64,000 bases of DNA from Geothrix campi (lineage in GTDB: Bacteria > Acidobacteriota > Holophagae > Holophagales > Holophagaceae), in the NCBI RefSeq assembly GCF_024609265.1, contig NZ_JANHMP010000003.1, positions 175,497-239,496 of the forward strand, written 5' to 3'. The notes under the pieces are model-generated. The model saw only the letters and a program-made list of their open reading frames with translations. It had not been told where the DNA came from and made no database searches. Below are positions 57,027 to 64,000 of the stretch, one piece after another. Each line of letters starts with the position of its first letter. Within the stretch, counting starts at the first letter, position 1. The position numbers were made by a program, and so were the translations under genes.

Positions 57027-58166
57027 ATGGCCATGAGCTGCGACCATCCCGACCTGCTGCCCCTGGATGAGGCCCTGGCCCGGCTCTGGGCGGCCCTGCC
57101 GGCACCTTTCTTTCCCGAGGTGCGGGCGGACCGGGACGATCCAGCTGCGGACCTGGCGGCCATGGATGGCGTGGCGCTGCGCTCGGAAGATGGGCGCACC
57201 CCGCGCCGATTGCTGGGCACGCTGTACGCGGGCGATGATCCCGCGGCTTTCATAATTACGCCCGGCACCGCCGTGCGCATCATGACCGGCGCGGCCCTGC
57301 CCGCCGGGGCGGACGCCATCCTGCCCGTGGAGCAGCTTCGCGAGGCCGACGGCCTCATCCATCCCCAGGCGGCCCCGGAAGCTGGCGACCATGTGCGCCG
57401 CCGCGGCAGCCAGGCCCATGCCGGCGACCTGCTGCTGCCCGCGGACCAGCCCATGAACGTGGCCCGCACGGCCCTCCGGGCCTGGGTGGGTCGGCCCCTG
57501 CCTCCGCCTGCGCGCATCCGCGTGGCCGTGGCCTCCACCGGCGACGAGCTGGTGGCCGACCCCCTGTCCCACCAGATCCGCGATTCCAACGGCCCCATGC
57601 TCGTCGCCCTGGCCCACACCCTGGGCGCCGAAGTTGAGCGGCGCCCCGCCCTGCCGGATGACCCGGCGGCCCTGGCCGCGGCCCTGAGGAACCCCGGCGA
57701 CGCCCGGATCCTCCTGACCTCCGGCGGCGTGAGCATGGGCGAGCACGACCACCTGCCCGCGGTGCTGATGGATCTCGGCGCCACGATCCTCTTCCACAAG
57801 ATCCGCCTCAAGCCCGGCAAGCCCATGCTGGCGGCCCAGCTGGGCGACCTGCTGGTGCTGGGCCTGCCGGGCAACCCCGTGTCGGCCTATGTCAACGCCC
57901 TCCTCTTCCTGCCGGTGGCCCTGGCCAAGCTGGAGGGCCGCGCCCTCCCCGACCCCTGGCGCCGGGCCCCCCTGGCCGCCTCGGTGCGCCACAAGGGGGA
58001 CCGTCCCCTGCTGCATCCCTGTCGCCTCGAGGACGGCCAGCTCCACCCCCTGCCCGGCAAAGGTTCCGCTGACCTCGTCACTCTGGCCCGGGCCGACGCC
58101 TTCGCGTGGATCGAGGCTCCCGGCCAGCAGACTGGGGATCAGGTCCGCTACCTGACGGTCATGTAG
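57027..58166 (+). CDS. moeA: Molybdopterin molybdenumtransferase MoeA
   Basis: MoeA inserts molybdate into adenylylated molybdopterin to finish the cofactor. The 379-aa protein has AAMDGVALRSED-type start of domain 1 (about residue 46), GTAVRIMTGAALPAGADAI by pattern (about 87), STGDEL (about 171), LTSGGVSMGEHD (about 230) and GLPGNPVSAYV (about 281), all MoeA signatures. It lies between the nar/narK island and a CRP-type gene; with moaA at the window start, it serves the Nar and Nas-type enzymes. Confidence 0.95.
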   Translation: MAMSCDHPDLLPLDEALARLWAALPAPFFPEVRADRDDPAADLAAMDGVALRSEDGRTPRRLLGTLYAGDDPAAFIITPGTAVRIMTGAALPAGADAILPVEQLREADGLIHPQAAPEAGDHVRRRGSQAHAGDLLLPADQPMNVARTALRAWVGRPLPPPARIRVAVASTGDELVADPLSHQIRDSNGPMLVALAHTLGAEVERRPALPDDPAALAAALRNPGDARILLTSGGVSMGEHDHLPAVLMDLGATILFHKIRLKPGKPMLAAQLGDLLVLGLPGNPVSAYVNALLFLPVALAKLEGRALPDPWRRAPLAASVRHKGDRPLLHPCRLEDGQLHPLPGKGSADLVTLARADAFAWIEAPGQQTGDQVRYLTVM

Positions 58167-58169
58167 CCT

Positions 58170-58202
58170 CTGCTCCCAATCACCTGCGGCGATTGGGAGC
58201 AG
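58170..58202 (+). terminator. Intrinsic terminator after moeA
   Basis: CTGCTCCCAATC / GATTGGGAGCAG, a perfect 12-bp stem, is followed by AACAGATCTTTTCT, 4 bp after the moeA stop. A second hairpin (58218-58244, CTCCAAAA / TTTTGGAG) lies on the side of the convergent CRP-type gene. Confidence 0.7.
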
Positions 58203-58250
58203 AACAGATCTTTTCTACTCCAAAAACGCGCAGCGGTTTTGGAGCCGGGC

Positions 58251-58925
58251 TCAGCCCTTCGCGTACCGCTGCAGCTTCCCCAGGTCCAGGATCCGCACTA
58301 CCGGGAAGGTGCTCTGGATGAGGCCCAGGTCGGTCAGCAGACGCAGGGCTCGGCTGAAGGCCTCGCGGCTGGCGCCGATGCACTGGGCCAGGTCCTCCTG
58401 CGTTTCCTGGAACTCCACCAGGGACCGCATGGGATGCGACTCGTGGGCCTCCAGCAGCAGTTGGGCCACGCGCTCAGGCACGCTGTGCAGGCTGAGGGTC
58501 TCCACCAGGGTCACCAGGTGGCGCACCTTGGCGGCGAAGTGGTGGATGAGCATCTCAGCCACTTCGGGGTGGCGGTGGACGATCTGGCGCAGGGGCGCGG
58601 AGGGGATCAGCCAGCACTCGGTCTCGCCGTGGGACTCGGCGCTGGAGGCGATGGAGGCGCCGTCGAACACGGCCACTTCGCCCACGCAATCGCCGACCTT
58701 GAGGAACTGGAGCACCTGCACCCGCCCCCGCCCATCCGTGCGGAAGACCTTGAGGCCACCCTTCACCACCACGTACACGCCTGGCACCTGGTCGCCCTGG
58801 GTATAGACCCGGGCGCCATCCGCGAAGCGCCGGAGTTCGGCGATGCTGGCCAATTCCTCGGCAGCGTTCATCGGCAGCCCTGCCAGGAACTCGATCCGTC
58901 TCAGATTGAGGACTGCTTGAGGCAT
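58251..58925 (-). CDS. CRP/FNR-family transcription regulator
   Basis: The 224-aa protein has a cyclic-nucleotide-type beta-barrel (about residues 15-120), a dimer helix and a C-terminal helix-turn-helix (QEDLAQCIGASREAFSRALR, about 176-195). The recognition helix carries R-E-x-x-x-R, the set that reads TGTGA in E. coli CRP. In the effector pocket GEVAVFDG matches, but the Arg-Ser pair that holds cAMP phosphate is replaced (ASIASSA), and there is no N-terminal FNR cysteine cluster, so the signal is probably not cAMP or a [4Fe-4S] cluster. GGAG precedes the ATG at 58925. A TGTGA-N6-TCACG site lies upstream, consistent with autoregulation. Confidence 0.9.
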   Translation of the reverse strand: MPQAVLNLRRIEFLAGLPMNAAEELASIAELRRFADGARVYTQGDQVPGVYVVVKGGLKVFRTDGRGRVQVLQFLKVGDCVGEVAVFDGASIASSAESHGETECWLIPSAPLRQIVHRHPEVAEMLIHHFAAKVRHLVTLVETLSLHSVPERVAQLLLEAHESHPMRSLVEFQETQEDLAQCIGASREAFSRALRLLTDLGLIQSTFPVVRILDLGKLQRYAKG

Positions 58926-58973
58926 GGGGCTCCACCAAGGCACTAGATCAGTTATCGCACATTTCCATCGGAT

Positions 58974-58989
58974 TGTGATTCTGGTCACG
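58974..58989. promoter_or_regulatory. CRP-type operator before the CRP-family gene
   Basis: TGTGA-TTCTGG-TCACG has one mismatch to the palindrome. TCTAGT at 58942-58937 (minus) could be a -10 box, again placing the operator near -51, consistent with autocontrol. Confidence 0.55.
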
Positions 58990-59060
58990 CACCCGGGAAC
59001 CAGGCGACCAGTACTTTACCGCGGGGTTGGAATTTCGTCCGGCGGAATTCGTACAAGACA

Positions 59061-59091
59061 AGGCCCCGGCGGCAACTGCCTACCGGGGCCT
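59061..59091 (-). terminator. Intrinsic terminator after efp
   Basis: AGGCCCCGG / CCGGGGCCT stem with a 13-nt loop, followed on the minus strand by TGTCTTGT, 17 bp after the efp stop. Confidence 0.7.
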
Positions 59092-59108
59092 CGAGATTGA
59101 GAACATGT

Positions 59109-59675
59109 CTATTTCACGCGTTCCATGAAGGTGCGGTCCACCGTGTTCACTCGGATCTTTTGTCCGGCTTCCATGTAGGGCGGGACACCCACCGTGATGC
59201 CGTTGTCCAGCTTGGCGGGCTTGTAGGACCCGGTGGCATTGGCGTTCTTCATGACGGGATCGGTTTCCACGATCTCCAGCACCACGCTGGGGGGCAGGGT
59301 CGCCCCCATGGGCTGGCCTTCGTAGAACTCGATTTCCACCTGCATGTTCGGCTCGAGGAAGACCATGTCCTCGCCGAGGATCTCCTTGTTCACTTCCAGC
59401 TGCTCGTAGGTCTCGTTGTTCATGAAGACGAGGTTGCTGCCGTCCTCGTAGAGGAACTCCAGCATGTGCTGCTCGAGGCTGGCCTTGTCCACCTTGTCGG
59501 AGCTGCCGAAGCGGTTCTCCCGGTTGATGCCGTCCTTGAGGCGCTTCATCTTCACCTGGACCCGGGCCGGCAGGTTGCCGGGCGTCTGGTGTTCGACGCT
59601 GATGACGCGGCAGAGTTCGTTTTCGAAGTTGACGATCATCCCGGCGCGAACCTGAGTGGCGAGGATCAGAGGCAT
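59109..59675 (-). CDS. efp: Elongation factor P with Asn at the tip position 34
   Basis: EF-P rescues ribosomes stalled at proline runs. The 188-aa protein has the three beta-barrel domains of full-length EF-P (ATQVRAGMIVNFE start; GITVGVPPYMEAGQKIRVNT near the end). The loop that enters the peptidyl-transferase centre reads TPGNLPAR, so residue 34, Lys in E. coli (beta-lysylated) and Arg at the neighbouring site in rhamnosylated forms, is Asn. An unmodified mode of action is implied. The ATG at 59675 is chosen by homology and a GGGAGT site; the frame extends further upstream without support. Confidence 0.93.
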   Translation of the reverse strand: MPLILATQVRAGMIVNFENELCRVISVEHQTPGNLPARVQVKMKRLKDGINRENRFGSSDKVDKASLEQHMLEFLYEDGSNLVFMNNETYEQLEVNKEILGEDMVFLEPNMQVEIEFYEGQPMGATLPPSVVLEIVETDPVMKNANATGSYKPAKLDNGITVGVPPYMEAGQKIRVNTVDRTFMERVK

Positions 59676-59705
59676 GGAAGACTCCCGAAGGAATGAGGAC
59701 TGGCT

Positions 59706-59741
59706 GGAAGAAGAAAAGGCCCCGATCACGATCAGGGCCTT
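59706..59741 (-). terminator. Intrinsic terminator after tRNA-Val
   Basis: On the minus strand AAGGCCC / GGGCCTT with a 12-nt loop is followed by TTCTTCTTCC, 10 bp downstream of the tRNA 3' end and upstream of efp. Confidence 0.75.
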
Positions 59742-59750
59742 AGCTTGGAG

Positions 59751-59825
59751 TGGTGGGCGTACCAGGATTCGAACCTGGGACTTCTACCGTGTGAAGGTAG
59801 CACTCTACCGCTGAGTTATACGCCC
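59751..59825 (-). tRNA. tRNA-Val (anticodon CAC)
   Basis: The 75-nt gene folds as a complete cloverleaf: acceptor GGGCGTA/TACGCCC with encoded CCA, D arm, anticodon stem CTACC/GGTAG with loop TTCACAC (anticodon CAC, reads GUG), and T arm with GGTTCGAATCC. It lies between efp and the aminotransferase gene on the minus strand. Confidence 0.95.
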
Positions 59826-59871
59826 GCGGTCAACCAGAATATCCCAGGATCCGTCCGTTTCCAAGCCCGGA

Positions 59872-61086
59872 TCACCGGGGAGCCACCTGCCGCAGGGCCC
59901 GGGCGAACCGGGGGGCCTCGTCGGCCCGCAACCCGCAGAGGCCCACGCGCAGGCCTTCCGGCAGGGGCACCGTGAACACGCCGTGCGCCTTCAGCCCTTC
60001 GCAGGCGGCTTCCGGGTCGGCCGCGGGTGCGGTCACGAAGAACCCGCCCTGCCAGTGGAGCGCATCCATGCCCTCGGCCACCAGGGCCGCATCCAGCGCC
60101 AGGGCGCGGGCCGCAAGCACCTCGGACCAGTGGCGGTGCTCCGCCGCGAGGCGCGCTTGCGCCTTGCCGTCCTTCGCCAGGCGCAGAAGCAGGGCCTGGG
60201 GCGCCCGGGCGCAGTTGGACCAGGTGCCCCGGCAGGCCTGGGTCAGGGCCGCCTGCAGGGCCGGATCGTCGCACCAGGGGAAGGCCAGGGCGCCGCCCCG
60301 GCCGCCATAGAGCGTCATGGATTTGGAGAGGGACATGGCGGCACCCACCAGCACCCGGCCATCGGCGCCCAGGGCCGCGTAGTCCTTCAAGGCCGCCGCC
60401 ACGGCCTCCGGCTCCCGGGTGTAGTCCAGGTAGGCGAGATCCAGCAGCAGGGTGACGGGCCCCAGGGCCGACACGTCCCGCAGCAGCCCCATCAGCGCCG
60501 CCCGGTCCGGGGGGGTGAGGCTGCGGCCCGAAGGGTTGTGGCAGGGGTCGTTGAGCCAGACCATCACTCGCCCCTGGGCCTTCATCCGGGTCCGCAGCGC
60601 CGTCTCCCAGGCCGCCGCATCCAGGGCCTGACCCGCGGCCGGCCAGGGGGCCGTGGCTAGACCCTGGCCGTTCTCCGCCGTCATGGTCGAGTAGGGCCCC
60701 CAGAAGGGCGCCGTGGTGAGCAGGGTCTGGCCCGGCTCCAGGAAGTTCCGCAGGGACAGGGACAGGGCCCCGCTGCCGCCCGGTGTGGCGCAGGCCGCGC
60801 CCGCACTGCCGAGCTGGGGCCAGTGCCGCTGCACCAGGGCCTTCAGGAAGGCCGGATCACCGGCGATGGGGGCATAGGGCGCCACCTCCATGGCCGTCAG
60901 CTCACGCCAGAGGTCCATCACCGTATCGAGCACCACCAGCTGTCCGGCCTCGTCCAGCAGGGCGCCCACGGTGGCGTTGAGGATGGCGTCACCCGCGGCC
61001 TTCCGGCGCTGGGCCTCCGCGTTCAGGGCGAAGATGGGATCGTCCGCCGGAAAGGCGCGGCGGGTGGGGATGAGCTGATCGGTCAT
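59872..61086 (-). CDS. Aspartate/aromatic aminotransferase, class I fold
   Basis: The 404-aa PLP enzyme resembles AspC/TyrB-type transaminases: TPGGSGALSLSLRNFL (about 106), WLNDPCHNPSG (about 183), LLLDLAYLDY (about 221) and the PLP-binding Lys in SLSKSMTLYGGRGGAL (about 255). Its substrate cannot be read, but aspartate or aromatic amino acids are likely; an aromatic role would supply arylpyruvates to the iorAB operon. The ATG at 61086 is preferred by family alignment. It is divergent from the YeiH gene with only 22 bp between starts. Confidence 0.85.
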   Translation of the reverse strand: MTDQLIPTRRAFPADDPIFALNAEAQRRKAAGDAILNATVGALLDEAGQLVVLDTVMDLWRELTAMEVAPYAPIAGDPAFLKALVQRHWPQLGSAGAACATPGGSGALSLSLRNFLEPGQTLLTTAPFWGPYSTMTAENGQGLATAPWPAAGQALDAAAWETALRTRMKAQGRVMVWLNDPCHNPSGRSLTPPDRAALMGLLRDVSALGPVTLLLDLAYLDYTREPEAVAAALKDYAALGADGRVLVGAAMSLSKSMTLYGGRGGALAFPWCDDPALQAALTQACRGTWSNCARAPQALLLRLAKDGKAQARLAAEHRHWSEVLAARALALDAALVAEGMDALHWQGGFFVTAPAADPEAACEGLKAHGVFTVPLPEGLRVGLCGLRADEAPRFARALRQVAPR

Positions 61087-61108
61087 CACCTCAGGGTACC
61101 CTGAAGGC

Positions 61109-62068
61109 ATGAGGCCGTCCTGGTTTGCCAGCTCCCTGTTGTTCCTCGGCGCGCTGCTCGCCCTGGCGCCCTTCACGCCTGCCGCGGCGGCCCTGGTGGG
61201 CGGCGCCCTCCTCGCCCTGACCGTGGGGAACCCGCGGGTGGCCCTGACGCGCACCTGGACGCATCGCCTGTTGCCCCTCGCGGTCGTGGGCCTGGGCGCG
61301 GACATGAACCTGCGCGCCGTGGCCAGGGCGGGCCTGCACGGCCTGGGCTACACCGCCCTGAGCCTGGTCCTGGTGCTGGCCCTGGGCCTCTGGCTGGCCC
61401 GGCTCCTGAAGGTGGATCGGGAGGCGGGCCTGCTCATCTCCGTGGGCACGGCCATCTGCGGCGGCAGCGCCATCGCCGCCGTGGCACCGGTGGTCCGGGC
61501 CCGGGAGCAGGCCATCTCCGTGGCCCTGGCCACGGTGTTCCTCCTCAACGCGGCGGCCCTGGTGCTCTTCCCGCCTCTCGGCCATGCGGCTGGGCTGGGC
61601 CAGGATGCCTTCGGCCTCTGGTCGGCCCTGGCCATCCACGACACCAGCTCCGTGGTGGGCGCCGGGCTGGCCTATGGCCCCCGGGCCCTGGAAGTGGCCA
61701 CCACCGTGAAACTGGCGCGGGCCTTGTGGATCGTGCCGCTCACCCTGGGCATCGGCTGGCTCATGGCCCGCCGCGAAGCCGTCTCCGCCGATGCGCCGCC
61801 CGTGAAGAAGCCCTGGTTCATCGCCGGCTTCCTGGCCATGGCCGCCTGCGTGACGTTCGTGCCGGTCCTGCACGCGCCCGGCCACCTCGTCGCCGTCGTC
61901 GCCCGTCGCATGCTGGTGCTGACGCTCTTCCTCATCGGCGCCGGACTCAGCCGGGAAGCCCTGCGCAACGTGGGCCTGCGCCCCTTCCTGCAGGGCCTGC
62001 TGCTGTGGCTGATCGTGGGCTCGCTGGGACTCGGCGCCGTGAAGCTGGGGCTGCTCACGGTCAACTGA
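61109..62068 (+). CDS. YeiH-family (UPF0324) membrane protein, putative sulfate exporter
   Basis: The 319-aa protein has about ten hydrophobic segments and the family signatures AICGGSAIAAVAPVV (about 115) and SALAIHDTSSVVGAG (about 171). YeiH-type proteins are predicted anion exporters; the substrate is not established. No LysR-type regulator, usual beside yeiH in enterobacteria, is present. It ends just before REP-like repeat (c). Confidence 0.85.
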   Translation: MRPSWFASSLLFLGALLALAPFTPAAAALVGGALLALTVGNPRVALTRTWTHRLLPLAVVGLGADMNLRAVARAGLHGLGYTALSLVLVLALGLWLARLLKVDREAGLLISVGTAICGGSAIAAVAPVVRAREQAISVALATVFLLNAAALVLFPPLGHAAGLGQDAFGLWSALAIHDTSSVVGAGLAYGPRALEVATTVKLARALWIVPLTLGIGWLMARREAVSADAPPVKKPWFIAGFLAMAACVTFVPVLHAPGHLVAVVARRMLVLTLFLIGAGLSREALRNVGLRPFLQGLLLWLIVGSLGLGAVKLGLLTVN

Positions 62069-62071
62069 AAG

Positions 62072-62160
62072 CAACTGCGAAACACGCGAAATGACACGAA
62101 AACAAAGCGTGAAAGGCCTCACTTGCCCTTTCGCGTTCATTCACGTCTTTCGCGGTTCCT
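62072..62160. repeat. REP-like inverted repeat (c)
   Basis: ACTGCGAAACACGCGAAATG (about 62075-62094) faces CGTCTTTCGCGGTTCC (about 62144-62159) as an imperfect inverted repeat with inner CACGAAA / TTTCGCG units, between the YeiH and carbonic-anhydrase-like genes. Same CGCGAAA theme as repeat (b). Confidence 0.6.
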
Positions 62161-62216
62161 GCCTTTCATCCATTCAGGTGGGCCCGATAATGCAGGTCTG
62201 GCTTTTCGAGGTGTTC

Positions 62217-62798
62217 ATGATCCGCTCCTTCCAAGGCATGGTCCCCAGGCTCGGTTCCCGCGTGTTCGTGGCGGACAGCGCGCTGGTGCTGGGCGACGTG
62301 ACCATCGGCGACGACGCCAGCCTCTGGTTCAATTGCGCCATCCGCGGCGACGTGAACTGGATCCGCATCGGGGCCCGCACGAACATCCAGGACGCCTGCT
62401 GCCTGCATGTCACCAACGAAAAGTGGCCGCTCATCGTCGAAGAAGAGGTGAGCATCGCCCACAACGTGATGCTGCACGGCTGCACCATCCGGAAGAACGC
62501 CCTCATCGGCATGAGCACGACGATCATGGACGGCGCCGAGATCGGCGAGGGCTGCCTCGTGGCCGCGGGCAGCCTGGTGCGCGAGGGTTTCCACGCTCCG
62601 CCCCATAGCCTAGTGGCGGGCTGGCCCGCCGAAGTGAAGGGGCCCCTCAGTGAGAAGCAGCGCGCCCTTGTCGCCAGCATCTGGGCCCGCTACGTGCGGT
62701 ACAAGGAGGCCTACTTCGCCGATGGCTGGCCCATCGCCGAAGCGCCCGTGATCGACACGCCCCGGCCCGGCTTCGCCGAGGGTCATCCTTATCCGTAG
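62217..62798 (+). CDS. Gamma-carbonic anhydrase-like left-handed beta-helix protein
   Basis: The 193-aa protein has hexapeptide-repeat strands of a left-handed beta-helix (about residues 15-140). His candidates for a trimer-interface metal site are in CCLHVTNE (about 64) and IAHNVMLHGCTI (about 80-85), matching the three His of gamma-class carbonic anhydrases. It lacks the acidic loop of Cam and is closer to CamH/YrdA-type proteins, whose activity varies. GAGG lies 5 nt before the ATG at 62217; the frame is open further upstream. Confidence 0.85.
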   Translation: MIRSFQGMVPRLGSRVFVADSALVLGDVTIGDDASLWFNCAIRGDVNWIRIGARTNIQDACCLHVTNEKWPLIVEEEVSIAHNVMLHGCTIRKNALIGMSTTIMDGAEIGEGCLVAAGSLVREGFHAPPHSLVAGWPAEVKGPLSEKQRALVASIWARYVRYKEAYFADGWPIAEAPVIDTPRPGFAEGHPYP

Positions 62799-62806
62799 GC
62801 CTTTGC

Positions 62807-63532
62807 CTAGTTGTGCGGGGCCGGCGGTTCCACGGGAGGATTAACCACTTCCCACCCATCCTCGGTGTGGCCCCGGACATGCTCCTGCGTGTGCGTGACG
62901 ACCTGGCGCTCGAGAACCTTCTCCCCGCTCCCACGTCGGACATGGGCCTGGAATCTGATGGACCAGGTGGTGACGCCGCCTTCCTCCTCCCGGTCCGCGT
63001 AGACCAGGATGGTGCCGAGGGCGCCGACCCGGCCGGCCTGGATCGCCGGGGCCTTCGGATCCACAGGATTCTTCAGCGCCGAGACCTCGGGATCCTTCAG
63101 GAGGTCCTGGATGATGACGTCCGCTGCGGCCGGCTGGCCGGGGTTCCTGGCCTGCCAGGCGAACACGGCGGCTTCGGCCCTGGCCTGCACGAGATCGAGG
63201 TTGTGCTGGATGGCCATAGACCGGGCCTGCTCCCGCTGGGAGAGCAGGGCCGGGATCGCGATGGCGCTCACGATGCCCACGAAGGGCAGCATCAGCACGG
63301 GGAGCACCAGGCCGATGATGCCCGTGACCAGGCCCGTGGATGGCACGGGCGCGTAGGCCTGGGGGTCCGCCTTGGCCGTGCGCTTGGCTTTGGCCTGCTG
63401 CACCAGGGCCACGATGCCGAGGATGATGGCCAGCGGGATGCCCACGCAAGTGAGGGCGCAGACGATGGCGAGGATGCCGCAGACCTTGGCGGCGCCTGCG
63501 CCGGGGGCCTGCGGGAGCTGGGAAGCGGACAT
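62807..63532 (-). CDS. Hypothetical membrane protein with DUF4190-like and pilin-like segments
   Basis: The 241-aa protein has two hydrophobic segments (about residues 17-45 and 68-96) resembling DUF4190 domains; the second, GIVSAIAIPALLSQREQAR, also looks like a pilin or pseudopilin N-helix. The C-terminal half is soluble with Trp residues and a proline-rich end. The function is unknown. GGAG precedes the ATG at 63532. It is convergent with the carbonic-anhydrase-like gene (8 bp apart) and divergent from the last gene. Confidence 0.65.
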   Translation of the reverse strand: MSASQLPQAPGAGAAKVCGILAIVCALTCVGIPLAIILGIVALVQQAKAKRTAKADPQAYAPVPSTGLVTGIIGLVLPVLMLPFVGIVSAIAIPALLSQREQARSMAIQHNLDLVQARAEAAVFAWQARNPGQPAAADVIIQDLLKDPEVSALKNPVDPKAPAIQAGRVGALGTILVYADREEEGGVTTWSIRFQAHVRRGSGEKVLERQVVTHTQEHVRGHTEDGWEVVNPPVEPPAPHN

Positions 63533-63642
63533 GCGCATCTCCGATGGGATCAGCCAAGCCTTTCACGACGGCTCGGGATATCTCAAGCCTTTTCGGCTTA
63601 CCACTCCCCATTCCCGGGCCATACCGCTAGACTCTCCGGATC

Positions 63643-64000
63643 ATGTCCCCCCTGCTGATCCTCCGCGTCCACGCCGATCTGCGCCTCGGGCTGGGGCACG
63701 TAGCCCGGGCGCTCGCCCTCCAGGAGGCCTGGCGCGCCCTGGGAGGACAGGCCTGCCTGGCCGCATCCGGGGATGACCGCGCACGACGGGTGGGCGGCGG
63801 CACCCATCCCTTCCTGGACCAGCCCCTCCCCTGCGAAGCCGTCTACCTGGGCGCAGCGATCCATGCGCCGCTGCCCGCTGATCTGCAGGCCCGTGCCGCC
63901 GTCGTGCTGGTGGACCAGTGGGACACCAGCACCACCTTCCTCCAGGCCCTGCGTCCCTTGAAGGTGGCGGTGATGGAGGACGACACGGACGCCCACGAAA
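63643..64000 (+). CDS. PseG-like UDP-sugar hydrolase / GT-B protein, N-terminal part
   Basis: An open frame runs from ATG 63643 to the window end (119 codons, no stop). It begins LLILRVHADLRLGLGHVARAL, in which the L-G-x-G-H-x-x-R loop matches the first nucleotide-sugar loop of PseG-type hydrolases (pseudaminic acid synthesis) and related glycosyltransferases. VVLVDQWD (about residue 81) fits the end of the next beta-alpha unit. The C-terminal catalytic half is outside the window, so the exact family is not settled. Confidence 0.65.
   Translation, partial: MSPLLILRVHADLRLGLGHVARALALQEAWRALGGQACLAASGDDRARRVGGGTHPFLDQPLPCEAVYLGAAIHAPLPADLQARAAVVLVDQWDTSTTFLQALRPLKVAVMEDDTDAHE

Overview
The window is GC-rich DNA (with a few short AT-rich intergenic islands) from what looks like an anaerobic, metal- and nitrate-respiring bacterium. 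The mix of OmcA/MtrC-type decaheme lipoproteins, a porin-cytochrome conduit, PFOR/Nfn, NarGHI and alternative complex III best fits an acidobacterium of the Holophagae, close to Geothrix. This is inferred from gene content; no 16S gene or database comparison was available.

Layout. 1-5.5 kb: the 3' part of moaA, an isoaspartyl peptidase, a convergent operon for class II DAHP synthase and chorismate mutase/prephenate dehydratase behind a phenylalanine attenuator with its own leader peptide, and a membrane-anchored receiver protein. 5.6-14.4 kb: a hemerythrin-NfnA-NfnB fusion, pyruvate:ferredoxin oxidoreductase (one-base frameshift in this sequence), a dihydroorotate dehydrogenase-like protein and two Rrf2 regulators. 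14.6-27 kb (minus strand): an extracellular electron transfer locus with three paralogous decaheme lipoproteins, two secreted helix-hairpin-helix proteins, pentaheme and hexaheme cytochromes and an outer-membrane barrel. 27.5-31.9 kb: indolepyruvate-type oxidoreductase plus an ADP-forming acyl-CoA synthetase.

32-56.9 kb is a nitrate/respiratory island: a YwiC-like protein, an Rrf2 regulator, a cytoplasmic NasA/NarB-type molybdoenzyme operon with membrane, 4x[4Fe-4S] and Rieske subunits, then on the minus strand narC-narG-narH-narJ-narI running into a full alternative complex III operon (actA-B-C-DE-F), then another Rrf2 gene and two NarK transporters. moeA, a CRP-type regulator, efp, tRNA-Val(CAC), an aminotransferase, a YeiH-type membrane protein, a gamma-carbonic-anhydrase-like protein and a partial PseG-like gene complete the window.

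How it works together. Reduced ferredoxin from PFOR and indolepyruvate oxidoreductase can be balanced against NAD(P)H by the Nfn fusion. Quinol can be oxidised by ACIII, NarI and perhaps the Rieske complex, with electrons ending on nitrate or on extracellular acceptors through the decahemes. moaA and moeA supply molybdenum cofactor. A recurrent TGTGA-N6-TCACA site lies in front of the decahemes, Rrf2 genes, narK and the CRP-type gene itself, and near the Nfn/PFOR operon, so one CRP-family regulon probably ties these modules together.
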